The notes under the pieces were generated by a model. The model saw only the letters and a program-made list of their open reading frames with translations. It did not search any database and had not been told where the DNA came from. This document shows positions 8,246 through 17,395 of a stretch of DNA of 64,000 bases, piece after piece. The translations under genes and the position numbers were made by a program. This DNA is from Cupriavidus sp. YR651 (GTDB lineage Bacteria; Pseudomonadota; Gammaproteobacteria; Burkholderiales; Burkholderiaceae), in contig NZ_FMYZ01000008.1 in the NCBI RefSeq assembly GCF_900101625.1, positions 62,001-126,000 of the forward strand, in the 5' to 3' direction. Positions within the stretch are counted from its first letter, which is position 1; each line of letters starts with the position of its first letter.

Positions 8246-9943
8246 ATGTTGCGCAATCCCGCCGCCAAGTACCGCCCCGCCACCCCCGTCAACTTGCCTG
8301 ACCGCACCTGGCCGTCGCGCCAGATCACCCGCGCCCCGCGCTGGATGAGCACCGACCTGCGCGATGGCAACCAGGCCCTGATCGAGCCGATGAACCCCGC
8401 GCGCAAGCTGCGCTTCTTCGAACAGCTGGTGAAGATCGGCCTGAAGGAGATCGAAGTCGCGTTCCCGTCCGCATCGCAGACCGACTTCGACTTCGTCCGC
8501 ATGCTGATCGAGGAGGACCGCATTCCCGACGACGTGAACATCGTCGTGCTGACGCAGGCGCGCGACGACCTGATTCGCCGGACGGTGGAATCGGTGCGTG
8601 GCGCGCGGCGCGCGACGGTGCATCTCTACAATCCCATCGCGCCCGCGTGGCGTCGCATCGTATTCAACGCCTCGCGCGAAGAGATCCGGGAAGTGGCCGT
8701 GTCGGGCACGCGCCTGATCCGCGAACTGACCGATGCCATGCCGGAGACAGCCTGGTCCTACGAATACTCGCCCGAGACGTTCAGCCTGGCCGAGCTCGAT
8801 TTCTCGCTGGAAGTGTCCGACGCCGTCTCGGCCGTATGGCAACCCGACGCCACGCGGCCGATGATCCTGAACCTGCCGACCACGGTGGAGTGCAGCACGC
8901 CCAATGTGTTCGCCGACCAGATCGAATGGATGCATCGTCATCTGGCCCGGCGCGAACACATCGTGCTGTCGGTGCATCCGCACAACGATCGCGGCACCGC
9001 GGTGGCGGCGGCGGAGCTGGCCGTGATGGCCGGTGCCGATCGCGTGGAAGGCTGCCTGTTCGGCAACGGCGAACGCACCGGCAACGTGGACCTGGTCACG
9101 CTGGCACTCAATCTCTACACGCAAGGCGTGGCGCCGGAGCTGGACTTTTCCGATATCGACGAAGTGCGCCAGTGCGTGGAGCACTGCAACCAGTTGCCAG
9201 TGCATCCGCGCCACCCGTATGTGGGCGACCTCGTGTTCACGGCGTTCTCGGGCTCTCACCAGGATGCCATCCGCAAGGGCTTCGCGCAGCAGCGGGCCGA
9301 TGCCATCTGGGAGGTGCCGTACCTGCCGATCGACCCGGCCGACCTCGGTCGCAGCTACGACGCCGTCATCCGCGTCAACAGCCAGTCCGGCAAGGGCGGC
9401 ATGGCTTACCTGCTGGAACAGGCCCACGGCATCTACATGCCGCGCCGGCTGCAGATCGAGTTCAGCCGTGCGGTGCAGACCATGACCGACGACACCGGCC
9501 TGGAGGCCAGCGCCGACGATCTCTACGCGCTGTTCCGCCGCGAATATCTGGATGTCGATGCGCCGCTGCGCTATGTCTCGCATCGCATGGTATCGACCGC
9601 CGATGACGCGGTGGAGATCGAGATGGAAGTCGTACGCGAAGGCCGCGCCGTGCGCGTGCGAGGCGCGGGGAACGGACCGATCGACGCGGTGGTGGACGCG
9701 TTCTCTCGCGGGCTGGGCGTACCGGTACGGGTCATGGACTACCACGAGCACGCGCTGTCGGCCGGCGCCGATGCGCGCGCGGCCTGCTATGTCGAGGTCC
9801 GCGTGGGAGACTCCGGCACGGGCTTCGGCGCTGGCGTGGATGCCAGCATCGTGACGGCGTCGCTGCGCGCGGTGGTGTCCGGCGTCAACCGCCACCTGCA
9901 GGCGATGGCCACGGCGGCGACGGGAGAGGCTGAGGCGGCCTGA
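8246..9943 (+). CDS. leuA: 2-isopropylmalate synthase, long alpha-IPMS form
   Basis: 565 aa. Condenses acetyl-CoA with 2-oxoisovalerate, the committed step of leucine synthesis. The TIM barrel carries DLRDGNQ (37-43, metal Asp and catalytic Arg), HPHNDRG (244-250, metal His pair) and EGCLFGNGERTGNVDL near 290-305. The C-terminal LeuA dimer/allosteric region extends to about residue 550, where Leu feedback inhibition acts in the family. Start ATG follows the strong site GAAGGAG. It stands alone here, without leuCDB, so it may be the stand-alone leuA paralogue that Cupriavidus carries besides an ilv-linked copy. Confidence 0.95.
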   Translation: MLRNPAAKYRPATPVNLPDRTWPSRQITRAPRWMSTDLRDGNQALIEPMNPARKLRFFEQLVKIGLKEIEVAFPSASQTDFDFVRMLIEEDRIPDDVNIVVLTQARDDLIRRTVESVRGARRATVHLYNPIAPAWRRIVFNASREEIREVAVSGTRLIRELTDAMPETAWSYEYSPETFSLAELDFSLEVSDAVSAVWQPDATRPMILNLPTTVECSTPNVFADQIEWMHRHLARREHIVLSVHPHNDRGTAVAAAELAVMAGADRVEGCLFGNGERTGNVDLVTLALNLYTQGVAPELDFSDIDEVRQCVEHCNQLPVHPRHPYVGDLVFTAFSGSHQDAIRKGFAQQRADAIWEVPYLPIDPADLGRSYDAVIRVNSQSGKGGMAYLLEQAHGIYMPRRLQIEFSRAVQTMTDDTGLEASADDLYALFRREYLDVDAPLRYVSHRMVSTADDAVEIEMEVVREGRAVRVRGAGNGPIDAVVDAFSRGLGVPVRVMDYHEHALSAGADARAACYVEVRVGDSGTGFGAGVDASIVTASLRAVVSGVNRHLQAMATAATGEAEAA

Positions 9944-9966
9944 CCCCGCGCTGCCGGGAGAAAACC

Positions 9967-9994
9967 GGTGTGCCCCGCCCCCACGGGGCACACC
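9967..9994 (+). terminator. Hairpin after leuA
   Basis: Perfect 11-bp stem GGTGTGCCCCG / CGGGGCACACC, 24 nt after leuA. No T-tract follows on the plus strand, so termination would be weak or factor-assisted. The rest of the 320-nt gap up to ompW shows no gene. Confidence 0.55.
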
Positions 9995-10210
9995 CGGAAA
10001 GACGTCCTTGCGGACGCCCACGACATGCGCGGTTCACAAACCACGTGCGCACAGCGTACGGGCCGAGCCGTCGCGGCGCCACGAATAAATCCGCATGAAG
10101 ATAGACACGTCCGCGCGACGCAGGCCGGAGCCGCTGTGGCACACGTGCGACGGCTCCGCTCGAATATCCGCGTGGCTGGCATGGGCTTGCGTTGAGTCAA
10201 GGCCGAGGTG

Positions 10211-10258
10211 CAGTGTGCACGACACACTGGTCGCACAAATTTCTTAGTTGATGTGCGA
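10211..10258. promoter_or_regulatory. Two inverted repeats directly ahead of ompW
   Basis: CAGTGTG-N5-CACACTG (10211-10229) and TCGCACA-N14-TGTGCGA (10231-10258) are both perfect 7-bp arms, the second ending 5 nt before the ompW start. Such tandem dyads suggest an operator or an mRNA structure masking the ribosome site. Confidence 0.4.
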
Positions 10259-10263
10259 TCGAC

Positions 10264-10995
10264 ATGACCACTCCCACTCTCTCCAAGCGCTTCACTCGCT
10301 CTGCATCCGCCCCCCAAATCTCCGCCACCCACATCTCCGCCCGCCGCGCCGCGCCGCGCCGCAAACCCGTCGCTGCCACGCTCTGCGGCGCGCTCGCGAC
10401 CATCGCAGCCGCCGGCGCGTTTTCGGCACCGGCCATGGCCGCCGACGATACCCAGGGCGACTGGATGATCCGCCTGCGCGGCACCTTCCTCGACATGGCC
10501 AACAAATCGGACCCGATCGGCGGCGTCGGCGCATCGGACCGTATCCACGTCAACAACAAGTGGATTCCGGAAGTCGACATTACCTACTTCATCGTGCCGC
10601 ACATCGCCGCCGAGCTGGTGCTGACGATTCCGCAAAAGCAGAATGTCACGCTCGATGGCCAGAACATCGGCTCGTTCAAGCACCTGCCGCCCAGCCTGCT
10701 GCTGCAATACCACTTCCTTCCCAACGGCACGTTCCGTCCGTATGTCGGCGCGGGCGTCAACGCTACCCGCATCTATGGCACCGACCTGGCTGGCAACACG
10801 CTGAACCTGGATCGATGGAGCGTGGGGCCGGCACTGCAGATCGGCATGGACTACAGGATCACCAGGAACTGGTTCCTGAATATCGACGCCAAGAAGGTCT
10901 GGCTTACCAGCAACGTCTACGCCAACGGCACCAAGGTATCGACGGCCAAGCTTGATCCGTGGCTGTTCAGCGCGGGCGTCGGCTACCGCTTCTGA
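10264..10995 (+). CDS. ompW: OmpW-family outer membrane protein
   Basis: 243 aa. A long n-region precedes the signal core (LCGALATIAAAGAFSAPAMA), and the mature protein starts ADDTQGDWMIRLRGTFLDM. The eight-stranded barrel signature is clear: KWIPEVDITYFIVPHIAAEL, then LPPSLLLQYHFLPN, FRPYVGAGVNATRIY, and a C-terminal AGVGYRF with the terminal Phe required for barrel assembly. OmpW proteins are small hydrophobic-molecule channels, often induced by stress or low oxygen. If translation began at a later in-frame codon the n-region would be more normal, but no better ribosome site is seen. Confidence 0.92.
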   Translation: MTTPTLSKRFTRSASAPQISATHISARRAAPRRKPVAATLCGALATIAAAGAFSAPAMAADDTQGDWMIRLRGTFLDMANKSDPIGGVGASDRIHVNNKWIPEVDITYFIVPHIAAELVLTIPQKQNVTLDGQNIGSFKHLPPSLLLQYHFLPNGTFRPYVGAGVNATRIYGTDLAGNTLNLDRWSVGPALQIGMDYRITRNWFLNIDAKKVWLTSNVYANGTKVSTAKLDPWLFSAGVGYRF

Positions 10996-11041
10996 TTCAC
11001 TCGCAAGTCGCGAAGCTCCACCTCTCTTTGCGCTCTTGTTT

Positions 11042-11067
11042 CGCGCGGCAATGCCGCGCGTTTTTTT
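11042..11067 (+). terminator. Intrinsic terminator of ompW
   Basis: CGCGCGGC-AAT-GCCGCGCG followed by seven T. It lies 46 nt after the ompW stop. Confidence 0.9.
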
Positions 11068-11173
11068 ATGGGCGGATCAGCAGCGTCTGGAGGAGCGTGG
11101 CGGCGTTGAACGCAGAGAACGCAGGGAGCGCAACAGGACGATGCGGGTATCGTTCCAGTGCGCAGCCCCGGCA

Positions 11174-11968
11174 TCACGCCGCATCGTGAAAGATCACCCC
11201 CAACGTATAGCGCCGGCCTGAACGCAAGCGGCTGACGCCATGACGCATGTTGACGCGATAGACACCTCGCGTGCCCTGCACGGGTCGATGGTGAACCGCG
11301 AAGACCACCGCATCTCCTTGCCGCAACGGCACCACCTCCGCACGCGACTGCATGCGCGGGCGCTGCTCCGTCATCACAAACTCTCCGCCCCTGAAGTCGC
11401 GCCCCGGCTCCGACAGCAGGATGGCTACCTGCAGCGGAAACACGTGCTCGCCGTAAAGATCCTGGTGCAGGCAGTTGTAGTCGTCCTTGCCATAGCGCAG
11501 CATCAGCGGCGTCGGCCGGATCTGGCCGGCGGCGTGGCAGCGCGACAGGTAGGCATCGTGCGATGGCGGATAGCGGACGTCGATGCCCATCGCCATGCTC
11601 CAGCGATTGGCTACCGGGGCCAGCATCGGATACAACGTCGTGCGCAGCGCCTCGATCATCGGCGGCAGCGGATAGGCGAAGTATTGATACTCGCCCTGAC
11701 CGAAGCCGTGGCGAGACATCACCACGCGGCTGCGAAACCGCGCGTTGGGCACGGCCTCTCCCGGTTCCCCGTAGAGACTGGCCAGCCGGTCGCACTCGGA
11801 CGGCTCCAGCAGGCGATCCAGGATGGCGCATCCGTGCGCGTCGAGTTCCCGGCCGACGGCGCGCCAGTCAATCCGCTCGATACGGGCGGCCACGCCGGCA
11901 ACGGCGACACGCGTGGTGTGAGGGGCGGGCTGAACTGCGGGGCGGGCGGCGGCTTCCGGCGTCTTCAC
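11174..11968 (-). CDS. 2OG-Fe(II) oxygenase
   Basis: 264 aa with the double-stranded beta-helix of prolyl-4-hydroxylase-like dioxygenases. Iron ligands are H168 and D170 (NCLHQDLYG) and H243 (MRHGVSR); R253 in SGRRYTLGVIFHDA is placed to bind 2-oxoglutarate. The N-terminal 30 residues are Ala/Pro-rich. Such enzymes hydroxylate proteins, nucleic acids or small molecules using O2 and 2-oxoglutarate; the substrate is unknown here. It is monocistronic and followed by no obvious partner. Start at MKTPEAAARP with AAGGAG upstream. Confidence 0.85.
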   Translation of the reverse strand: MKTPEAAARPAVQPAPHTTRVAVAGVAARIERIDWRAVGRELDAHGCAILDRLLEPSECDRLASLYGEPGEAVPNARFRSRVVMSRHGFGQGEYQYFAYPLPPMIEALRTTLYPMLAPVANRWSMAMGIDVRYPPSHDAYLSRCHAAGQIRPTPLMLRYGKDDYNCLHQDLYGEHVFPLQVAILLSEPGRDFRGGEFVMTEQRPRMQSRAEVVPLRQGDAVVFAVHHRPVQGTRGVYRVNMRHGVSRLRSGRRYTLGVIFHDAA

Positions 11969-12054
11969 GGCGGGCTCCTTGTTGGCTTGATCTGGCCTTC
12001 ACGGTAGCGCCGCCTCGCGGTCCGCGCACTCCGCCGCTTGCTTTTGAATTCTGC

Positions 12055-13545
12055 TCAGCGGAACGCGGGCTCGTCGAAGCTGCGCAGCTTGCGCGAATGC
12101 AGCTCCTCCACCCCGTTCTCACGCAGGATGCGTATCGCCTCGAGGCCGATCGTCATATGCTGGCTGACGCGCTGCCGATAGAAGGCATTGGCCATGCCGC
12201 GCAGCTTGAGCTCGCCGTGTAGCGGCTTGTCCGATACGCAAAGCAGCGTCCCGTATGGCACCCGCAGCCGGAACCCGTTGGCGGCCACCGCCGCGCTTTC
12301 CATATCGATGGCGATGGCGCGCGACTGGTTGAAGCGCGCATACAGCGCCTTGGATTTCAGCTCCCAGTTGCGGTCGTCCGTCGACACCACGGTGCCGGTG
12401 CGCATGCGGGTCTTCATTTCGTTGCCGGACAGTCCGGTCACGCGCGCCACGGCCTCTTGCAGCGCCACCTGGATTTCGGCGATCGGCGGCACGGGCACCC
12501 ATGGCGGCAAGTCGTGGTCGAGCACGTGATCGTCCCGCACATAGGCGTGCGCCAGCACATAGTCGCCCAGTTGCTGGGACCGGCGCAGACCACCGCAGTG
12601 GCCCACCATCAGCCAGCAATGCGGCCGCAGCACGGCCAGGTGGTCCGTCATCGTCTTGGCGTTGGACGGCCCCACGCCGATGTTGACCAGCGTCACGCCA
12701 AGCTTGTCCTCGCGTACCAGGTGATAGGCCGGCATCTGCGGCAGCGCACGCGGATGGGCGCCCTCGTCGGGTTCGGGCCCGCCGACTTCCTGCGTCACGT
12801 CGCCGGGCTCGACAAACTGCACGTAGCCGTCGCCACCATCGGCCGCCATCAGCGACCGGCCCAGCGTGACGAACTCATCGACATAACGCTGATAGTTCGT
12901 GAACAACACGAAACGCTGGAAGTGCTGCGGCGCCGTGCCGGTGTAGTGGTAGAGCCGCTGCAGCGCCAGGTCCACGCGCTCCGCCGAGAACAGCGAGAGC
13001 GGCCACGCCTCGCCGGGCGTAGGCTCGTAGGTGCCGTTGGCGATGGAGTCGTCGATGCGGCTCAGCTCCGGCAACACGAACGATGCCTCGAGCTCGCGGG
13101 CCTGCGTGTAGCTGATGTCCGTCGTCGAGGCTTCGATCACGAACGGCAGCGGAATCGGCCGGCGCGAGAGTCCCACTACGACAGGCACGCGGTGATAACG
13201 CATCAGGCGTTCGATCTGATCGCGGTAGTAGTCCCACAGCAGGTCCGGTCGCGTGACGGTGGTGCCATAGACACCGGGATAGGCCACCGTGCCCCAGGAA
13301 GGCCGGCTGTCCGTCACCATGGTTTCCAGGTTGACCGAAATGCCAAGGTACGGGTAGCACGCATGCGCCGCGGAAGGCAGCGGTTTGCCTTTCGCAAACG
13401 CATCGAAGCGCGTACGTATGGCGGCAACCGAGCTGTCGTAAATCTCGCGAATGCGGGCCAGCGCGCTGTCCGCGTCGGAGAACTCGGCCAACTGATCGGC
13501 CGGGTGGGCGGAAGAGAAGATCGAGGCGTTCATGGCAGTCATCAT
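12055..13545 (-). CDS. amn: AMP nucleosidase
   Basis: 496 aa from the chosen start. Hydrolyses AMP to adenine and ribose 5-phosphate and so lowers the AMP pool. The N-terminal regulatory domain (about 1-170; YPYLGISVNLETMVTDSRPS) is followed by a nucleoside-phosphorylase fold with GVTLVNIGVGPSNAKTMTDH, WLMVGHCGGLR and IDMESAAVAANG, where Met/Glu bind ribose. Length and motifs match E. coli Amn. The start is set at MMTAMNAS because AGGGAG lies 8 nt upstream; the longer frame would begin 28 residues earlier. It is divergent from the GNAT gene. Confidence 0.94.
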   Translation of the reverse strand: MMTAMNASIFSSAHPADQLAEFSDADSALARIREIYDSSVAAIRTRFDAFAKGKPLPSAAHACYPYLGISVNLETMVTDSRPSWGTVAYPGVYGTTVTRPDLLWDYYRDQIERLMRYHRVPVVVGLSRRPIPLPFVIEASTTDISYTQARELEASFVLPELSRIDDSIANGTYEPTPGEAWPLSLFSAERVDLALQRLYHYTGTAPQHFQRFVLFTNYQRYVDEFVTLGRSLMAADGGDGYVQFVEPGDVTQEVGGPEPDEGAHPRALPQMPAYHLVREDKLGVTLVNIGVGPSNAKTMTDHLAVLRPHCWLMVGHCGGLRRSQQLGDYVLAHAYVRDDHVLDHDLPPWVPVPPIAEIQVALQEAVARVTGLSGNEMKTRMRTGTVVSTDDRNWELKSKALYARFNQSRAIAIDMESAAVAANGFRLRVPYGTLLCVSDKPLHGELKLRGMANAFYRQRVSQHMTIGLEAIRILRENGVEELHSRKLRSFDEPAFR

Positions 13546-13790
13546 ACCGCGCGCTCCCTGCGCGTGGCGTTTCCCGATTGCGATGTTGCGGCGATGAGCA
13601 CGATGCAGTGTGCGCGGGCTCACGCTCATGGTGAACAGGCACGATTGTTTGACGCCGCTGCATCGGCTTCGCTACACTCTGTCGCCAATCGCGCGGCACA
13701 TCGCGTATTCGTGGCGTAGTCGTCGCGTATCCCCCACTTTCGGCGGGGGTCGCCGACATGCGCCCCTGGAATTGGCAGGAGGAGTCGTCG

Positions 13791-14180
13791 ATGGAAATCC
13801 GTAACCCGTTGCCCGCAGACATCGAGGCGGCCAGGCGTCTGTTGGCCGCCAACGGGTGGGAACAACGGGTCGGCAATCCGGAACGCTTCGCGCAACTGAT
13901 TGCCAACTCGCAACGCGTGGCGGTAGCGGTGGAAAACGGTGAAGTCATCGGTTTTGCACGCGCGCTCTGCGACGATATCTCCAACGGCTACATCTCCGTG
14001 GTCGCCGTCGCGCCGATGCACCGGCGCCGAGGCATTGGCCGCGCGCTGCTGCGCCACGTCATGGGCAACGACCCCGACATCACCTGGGTGCTCCGCGCAA
14101 CCCGGTCTTCCGAGGCCGCGTTCTTCGGCCAGCTTGGCTTCACGCCATCGATGGTGGCGATGGAGTGGCGCCGCAGATAG
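13791..14180 (+). CDS. GNAT-family N-acetyltransferase
   Basis: 129 aa. Core GNAT motifs are visible: VAVENGEVIGFARAL (strand 3), ISVVAVAPMHRRRGIGRALL (acetyl-CoA pyrophosphate loop, R-R-x-G-I-G) and FFGQLGFTPS at the C-terminal end. The start is MEIRNPLP, with AGGAGGA 8 nt upstream. Substrate unknown; the compact size fits single-domain metabolite or antibiotic acetyltransferases. It is divergent from amn and convergent with the next gene. Confidence 0.88.
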   Translation: MEIRNPLPADIEAARRLLAANGWEQRVGNPERFAQLIANSQRVAVAVENGEVIGFARALCDDISNGYISVVAVAPMHRRRGIGRALLRHVMGNDPDITWVLRATRSSEAAFFGQLGFTPSMVAMEWRRR

Positions 14181-14238
14181 CGCGGCAACAGGTGGCGACA
14201 AAGGGCGTCGACAACGAACGACGACGACCCCGATGCGG

Positions 14239-14982
14239 CTACTGCGCCATGGCGCGCCGGAACTCGTCGGCCGTGCCGACCTGATGGAACAGCTTGCCAC
14301 CGGGCGCGAAGCGCTCCGCGCTGGACAGCCCACCCACCACCACCGGTTCGAACCCCGCATCGCGCACCAGTTGCGCGGCCACCGTCAGCGCGGCGGCGTC
14401 ATTACCTGCCATTGGCACGGCCATCGGCGCACCCTTGCGATGGCTCTCGCGCGCAAAATCCCCGGCGCTGGTGAAATTGAACACACGCACGATGCGCGCG
14501 CCCGGCAGGTACTTGGCCGTGGTGGCACCGATGCCATTGGCCTTGACCTCTTCGACGATCGCGCCATCGCGCGGTGACACCGCATTGGTGGCATCGAGCA
14601 CGATCTTGCCCTGCCACGTGCCTTGCTTGCCGACGTCGGGCACCGCGCCATAGGGCACGGCCAGCAACAGCACATCGGCAAATGCCAGCGCCTGTGCCAC
14701 GGTGCCTGCCTGCGCCAGCGGGCCGAGCGGGTCGATCATCGGCTTGAGGGATTCCGGATGGCGCGACGAGAACATCACCGGATGACCCGCCTTCACCCAC
14801 AGGCCGCCGATCGTGCCACCGATGCGCCCCGACCCGATCACGCCGATTCTGGATTTGCCCCCGCCAGCCTTCTGCGCCAGCGCCGGCATCCCGGCCATCG
14901 CTCCCAGGGCGCCAACGGCCCCCATCACCAGCACCCGACGCCGAGCCTGGCAAATGCGAAAGTCATCGCGTATCTGCGCCAT
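14239..14982 (-). CDS. Exported NAD(P)-binding oxidoreductase, F420-dependent reductase-like
   Basis: 247 aa. The N-terminus CQARRRVLVMGAVGALGAMA resembles a Tat/Sec signal with cleavage near PALAQ. The mature part has the Rossmann motif IGVIGSGRIGGTIG followed by VMFSSRHPESL, where the Ser-Arg pair suits NADP(H) phosphate binding as in F420H2:NADP oxidoreductase-like proteins. Later blocks VLLLAVPYGAVPDVG and VLDATNAVSPRDG are typical of that family. A secreted dinucleotide enzyme would have to fold with its cofactor before export, which fits Tat. Function unknown. Confidence 0.82.
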   Translation of the reverse strand: MAQIRDDFRICQARRRVLVMGAVGALGAMAGMPALAQKAGGGKSRIGVIGSGRIGGTIGGLWVKAGHPVMFSSRHPESLKPMIDPLGPLAQAGTVAQALAFADVLLLAVPYGAVPDVGKQGTWQGKIVLDATNAVSPRDGAIVEEVKANGIGATTAKYLPGARIVRVFNFTSAGDFARESHRKGAPMAVPMAGNDAAALTVAAQLVRDAGFEPVVVGGLSSAERFAPGGKLFHQVGTADEFRRAMAQ

Positions 14983-15209
14983 GGTCTGCCTCCAACGGTT
15001 CCGATCTAGTCACTCTAGGCGAAATCCGCACGCACGGCGGCCACCCGGCGCCTCCTTCCTGGCCCCACCCTCCCACTCCCCCGCCCCGCTTCAGCGGGGT
15101 CGCATCGCAAGCAGGTTGTCACAGACCGGTCATGGACCCTGCCTAGACTGGCGCGCGGCCAAGTGCCGCGTACGGCGCACGCCAGACAACAACAACGCGC
15201 GAGGGAAAT

Positions 15210-17285
15210 ATGGGAAGCAGGACGAGGAACATCACGGGTGAAGGGCAACGCGTCATGCGCATGGCCGCATTGGCGTTGATGACGACGACGCTGGTCGCAT
15301 GCGGTGGCGATGACACGTCGGCCAGCACCGGCAACGGGGGCAACGCCTCGCAGCCCGCGGCCGTGACCCCGCTGTCAGGCGGGGCGCTCTACGTCGGCGC
15401 CGTGAGCTTTGGCGACACGGTTTCCGTCGAACTCGACAAGCCTGCCGCGGGGCAACTGACGCTGCGTTTCCTCGATTCGCGTTTCGGCCTGGCGGGCACG
15501 CTGGTCGGCCAGTACGCGATGGACGGCAGCACCTATCGGGTAACGGGCCTTGCCGCCACCGGCACGGGCGTACCCGCCTCGCTTGCCGCCGCGGCTTCGG
15601 CCATCACGTTCACGTTCACGCTCGATGACGGCGTGCTGTCCGGCGCGCTGGGCCAGGTGCCCAACGTCAAGGCTGGCAACGGCGCGCTGCTGCAAGGCTA
15701 TATCTCCGCCGCCAACCGCGGCGCCCAGCTGGCGGACATCGCCGGCACCTACAGCTACCTGCGCCAGACCGGCGATGCCGCCAGCGCTGGCCAGCTCGGC
15801 ATTGCCGCCGATGGCACCGTGCGCGTCTGCGCGGGCCTGGGCTACAGCGCGACCTGCGCGGGCGGCCAGGTCGGGCAGCTGGTCGCGGACGCCGACCAGG
15901 CACGATACCCCGGCGCCTTTGCATTGACGCTGGCGGGCAACAAGGTGGGCCGCGTCTTCATCGGCAAGCAACAGAACCAGACCGCGCTCTTCGTCGATGA
16001 AACCGGCGCCAGCGCCGACGCGGCCACCGGCAACTGGGTGGTGCGTCCGGCAACGTCCGTGGCGGCGAACGCCATGGACGGCGACTGGATCTGCGCGGAA
16101 CCCGAGCTCGACGACAAGAACGCATCGACGGGCCGTACCCGCCGCAACATGGTCTCCGTGGCCCGCACCACGCTGGCCGCGGACAACATCCCCGTGGATG
16201 TGGCACTCGCCTACAACACCGCCGCGGGCAGCGCCGCCAATGGCCTGGTATCGGGCGCCTGGCAGGCCACGGCCAACGGCTCCTCGCAAACGGCCGCGCT
16301 GGCATGGCTGCCGGTCAGCGGCAAGCTCGCCTACCAGGTACGCCAGGTGCCGGGCAGCACGCGCGTCCTGCCGGCCGTCTGCACGCCCTTGCCCGCACCG
16401 ACGCCGGTCACGACCTACCTGTCGGCCGCTGCCGGCCAGAACATTCTGGTCACGCTGGCGGACCTGCGCCCGACGCAGCCGGCCATCGGCCGCGACCAGA
16501 TCTACTACAAGCTGGGCCGCTATGCCGCCGATCCGGCCAAGCGCTTCGACGATGCCTGCGAGGCGAACGGTCAGAACAAGACCAAGACATCGGATGCCAA
16601 CTCCCGCCTGGACGACCTTTCCACATTCACGTGCACGAAGGCCGTCGCCGAAAAACCCGCGGACATGAAGACGCTGGTGGTGGGCCCCTACGGCGAGCCG
16701 TACCTGACCGATGGGCACCACACGTTCACGTCGATCTGGGAAGCCAGCAGCGGCGGCCCGCAGGCGAAGATGTGGGTACGCGTGCAGGACAACCTGTCCA
16801 ATCTGAACCGCGCCACGTTCTTCCGCACGCTGCGCGAGCGCAAGCTGATCTGGTCCCGGGATGGCGACAATCGCCCGGCCTATCCGGCCGACCTGCCGCG
16901 CTCCCTTGGCCTGAAGAACGGCCTGGGCAACGACCCGTACCGTGCGCTGGTGTACTTCACGCGCGATATCGGCTACACGCAGCTGGCGGACGCCACCGAG
17001 TTTACGGAGTTCTACTGGGGCGACTGGCTGCGTACGGTGGTCGACCTGAAGACCGTAAACCTGGATGACAACGCCAGCTATCTGGCTGCCGTGCACACGG
17101 CCGCTGGCGCGATGGTGACGCTGGCACCGGATGCGACCGTCAGCAACGGCAAGACCGCTGCCGCGCTCGGCAGGCTCGAAACGCTGAACGAGACCGAGTT
17201 CACGGCGCTGTCCCAACCGGTCGGCACCGCCAAGCCCGGCAAGCTGCCCTATGCGGTGGCATACCGATTGGCGCTAAAGCCATAG
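15210..17285 (+). CDS. Large lipoprotein with C-terminal ParB-like domain
   Basis: 691 aa. The signal region ends in a lipobox (TLVAC-GG). A beta-rich N-terminal two-thirds (about 40-390) has no recognisable motif. From about 415 a ParB/Srx-like module appears: VTLADLRPTQPAIGRDQIYY, then VVGPYGEPYLTDGHHTFTSI, the GHH-type signature of ParB-like putative nucleases (ParBc_2 style), and a C-terminal helical part. ATG 15210 has GAGGGA 4 nt upstream; an alternative start at 15255 would give a shorter, more usual lipoprotein signal. An extracytoplasmic ParB-like domain cannot act in partition; role unknown. Confidence 0.82.
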   Translation: MGSRTRNITGEGQRVMRMAALALMTTTLVACGGDDTSASTGNGGNASQPAAVTPLSGGALYVGAVSFGDTVSVELDKPAAGQLTLRFLDSRFGLAGTLVGQYAMDGSTYRVTGLAATGTGVPASLAAAASAITFTFTLDDGVLSGALGQVPNVKAGNGALLQGYISAANRGAQLADIAGTYSYLRQTGDAASAGQLGIAADGTVRVCAGLGYSATCAGGQVGQLVADADQARYPGAFALTLAGNKVGRVFIGKQQNQTALFVDETGASADAATGNWVVRPATSVAANAMDGDWICAEPELDDKNASTGRTRRNMVSVARTTLAADNIPVDVALAYNTAAGSAANGLVSGAWQATANGSSQTAALAWLPVSGKLAYQVRQVPGSTRVLPAVCTPLPAPTPVTTYLSAAAGQNILVTLADLRPTQPAIGRDQIYYKLGRYAADPAKRFDDACEANGQNKTKTSDANSRLDDLSTFTCTKAVAEKPADMKTLVVGPYGEPYLTDGHHTFTSIWEASSGGPQAKMWVRVQDNLSNLNRATFFRTLRERKLIWSRDGDNRPAYPADLPRSLGLKNGLGNDPYRALVYFTRDIGYTQLADATEFTEFYWGDWLRTVVDLKTVNLDDNASYLAAVHTAAGAMVTLAPDATVSNGKTAAALGRLETLNETEFTALSQPVGTAKPGKLPYAVAYRLALKP

Positions 17286-17308
17286 CCATGGCGCCCGCCA
17301 GCGCGCGG

Positions 17309-17325
17309 GCGTACCCGTTTCTGCG
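17309..17325. repeat. Dispersed 17-bp repeat, copy C (inverted)
   Basis: GCGTACCCGTTTCTGCG, 24 nt after the ParB-like lipoprotein stop and just before its terminator. The flanking TG also matches copies A and B, giving 19 identical bases with those. Confidence 0.8.
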
Positions 17326-17337
17326 TGGCTGAAAACG

Positions 17338-17365
17338 AAAAAGGAGCACCGTGGTGCTCCTTTTT
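17338..17365. terminator. Bidirectional intrinsic terminator
   Basis: AAAAAGGAGCACC / GGTGCTCCTTTTT perfect stem with T-tracts on both strands. It separates the convergent ParB-like lipoprotein and Bug receptor genes. Confidence 0.92.
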
Positions 17366-17395
17366 CCATTCATGCGTAACAAGCTGGACTGCGAT

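Noticed and set aside
10252..10266. FNR/Anr box (TTGAT...) ahead of ompW
   Set aside because: The second half-site is wrong in spacing and sequence; the dyads described above explain the region better.
15375..17216. 613-codon minus-strand frame over the ParB-like lipoprotein
   Set aside because: Composition rich in Arg/Val/Gly without motifs; the plus frame has a lipobox and domain signatures.
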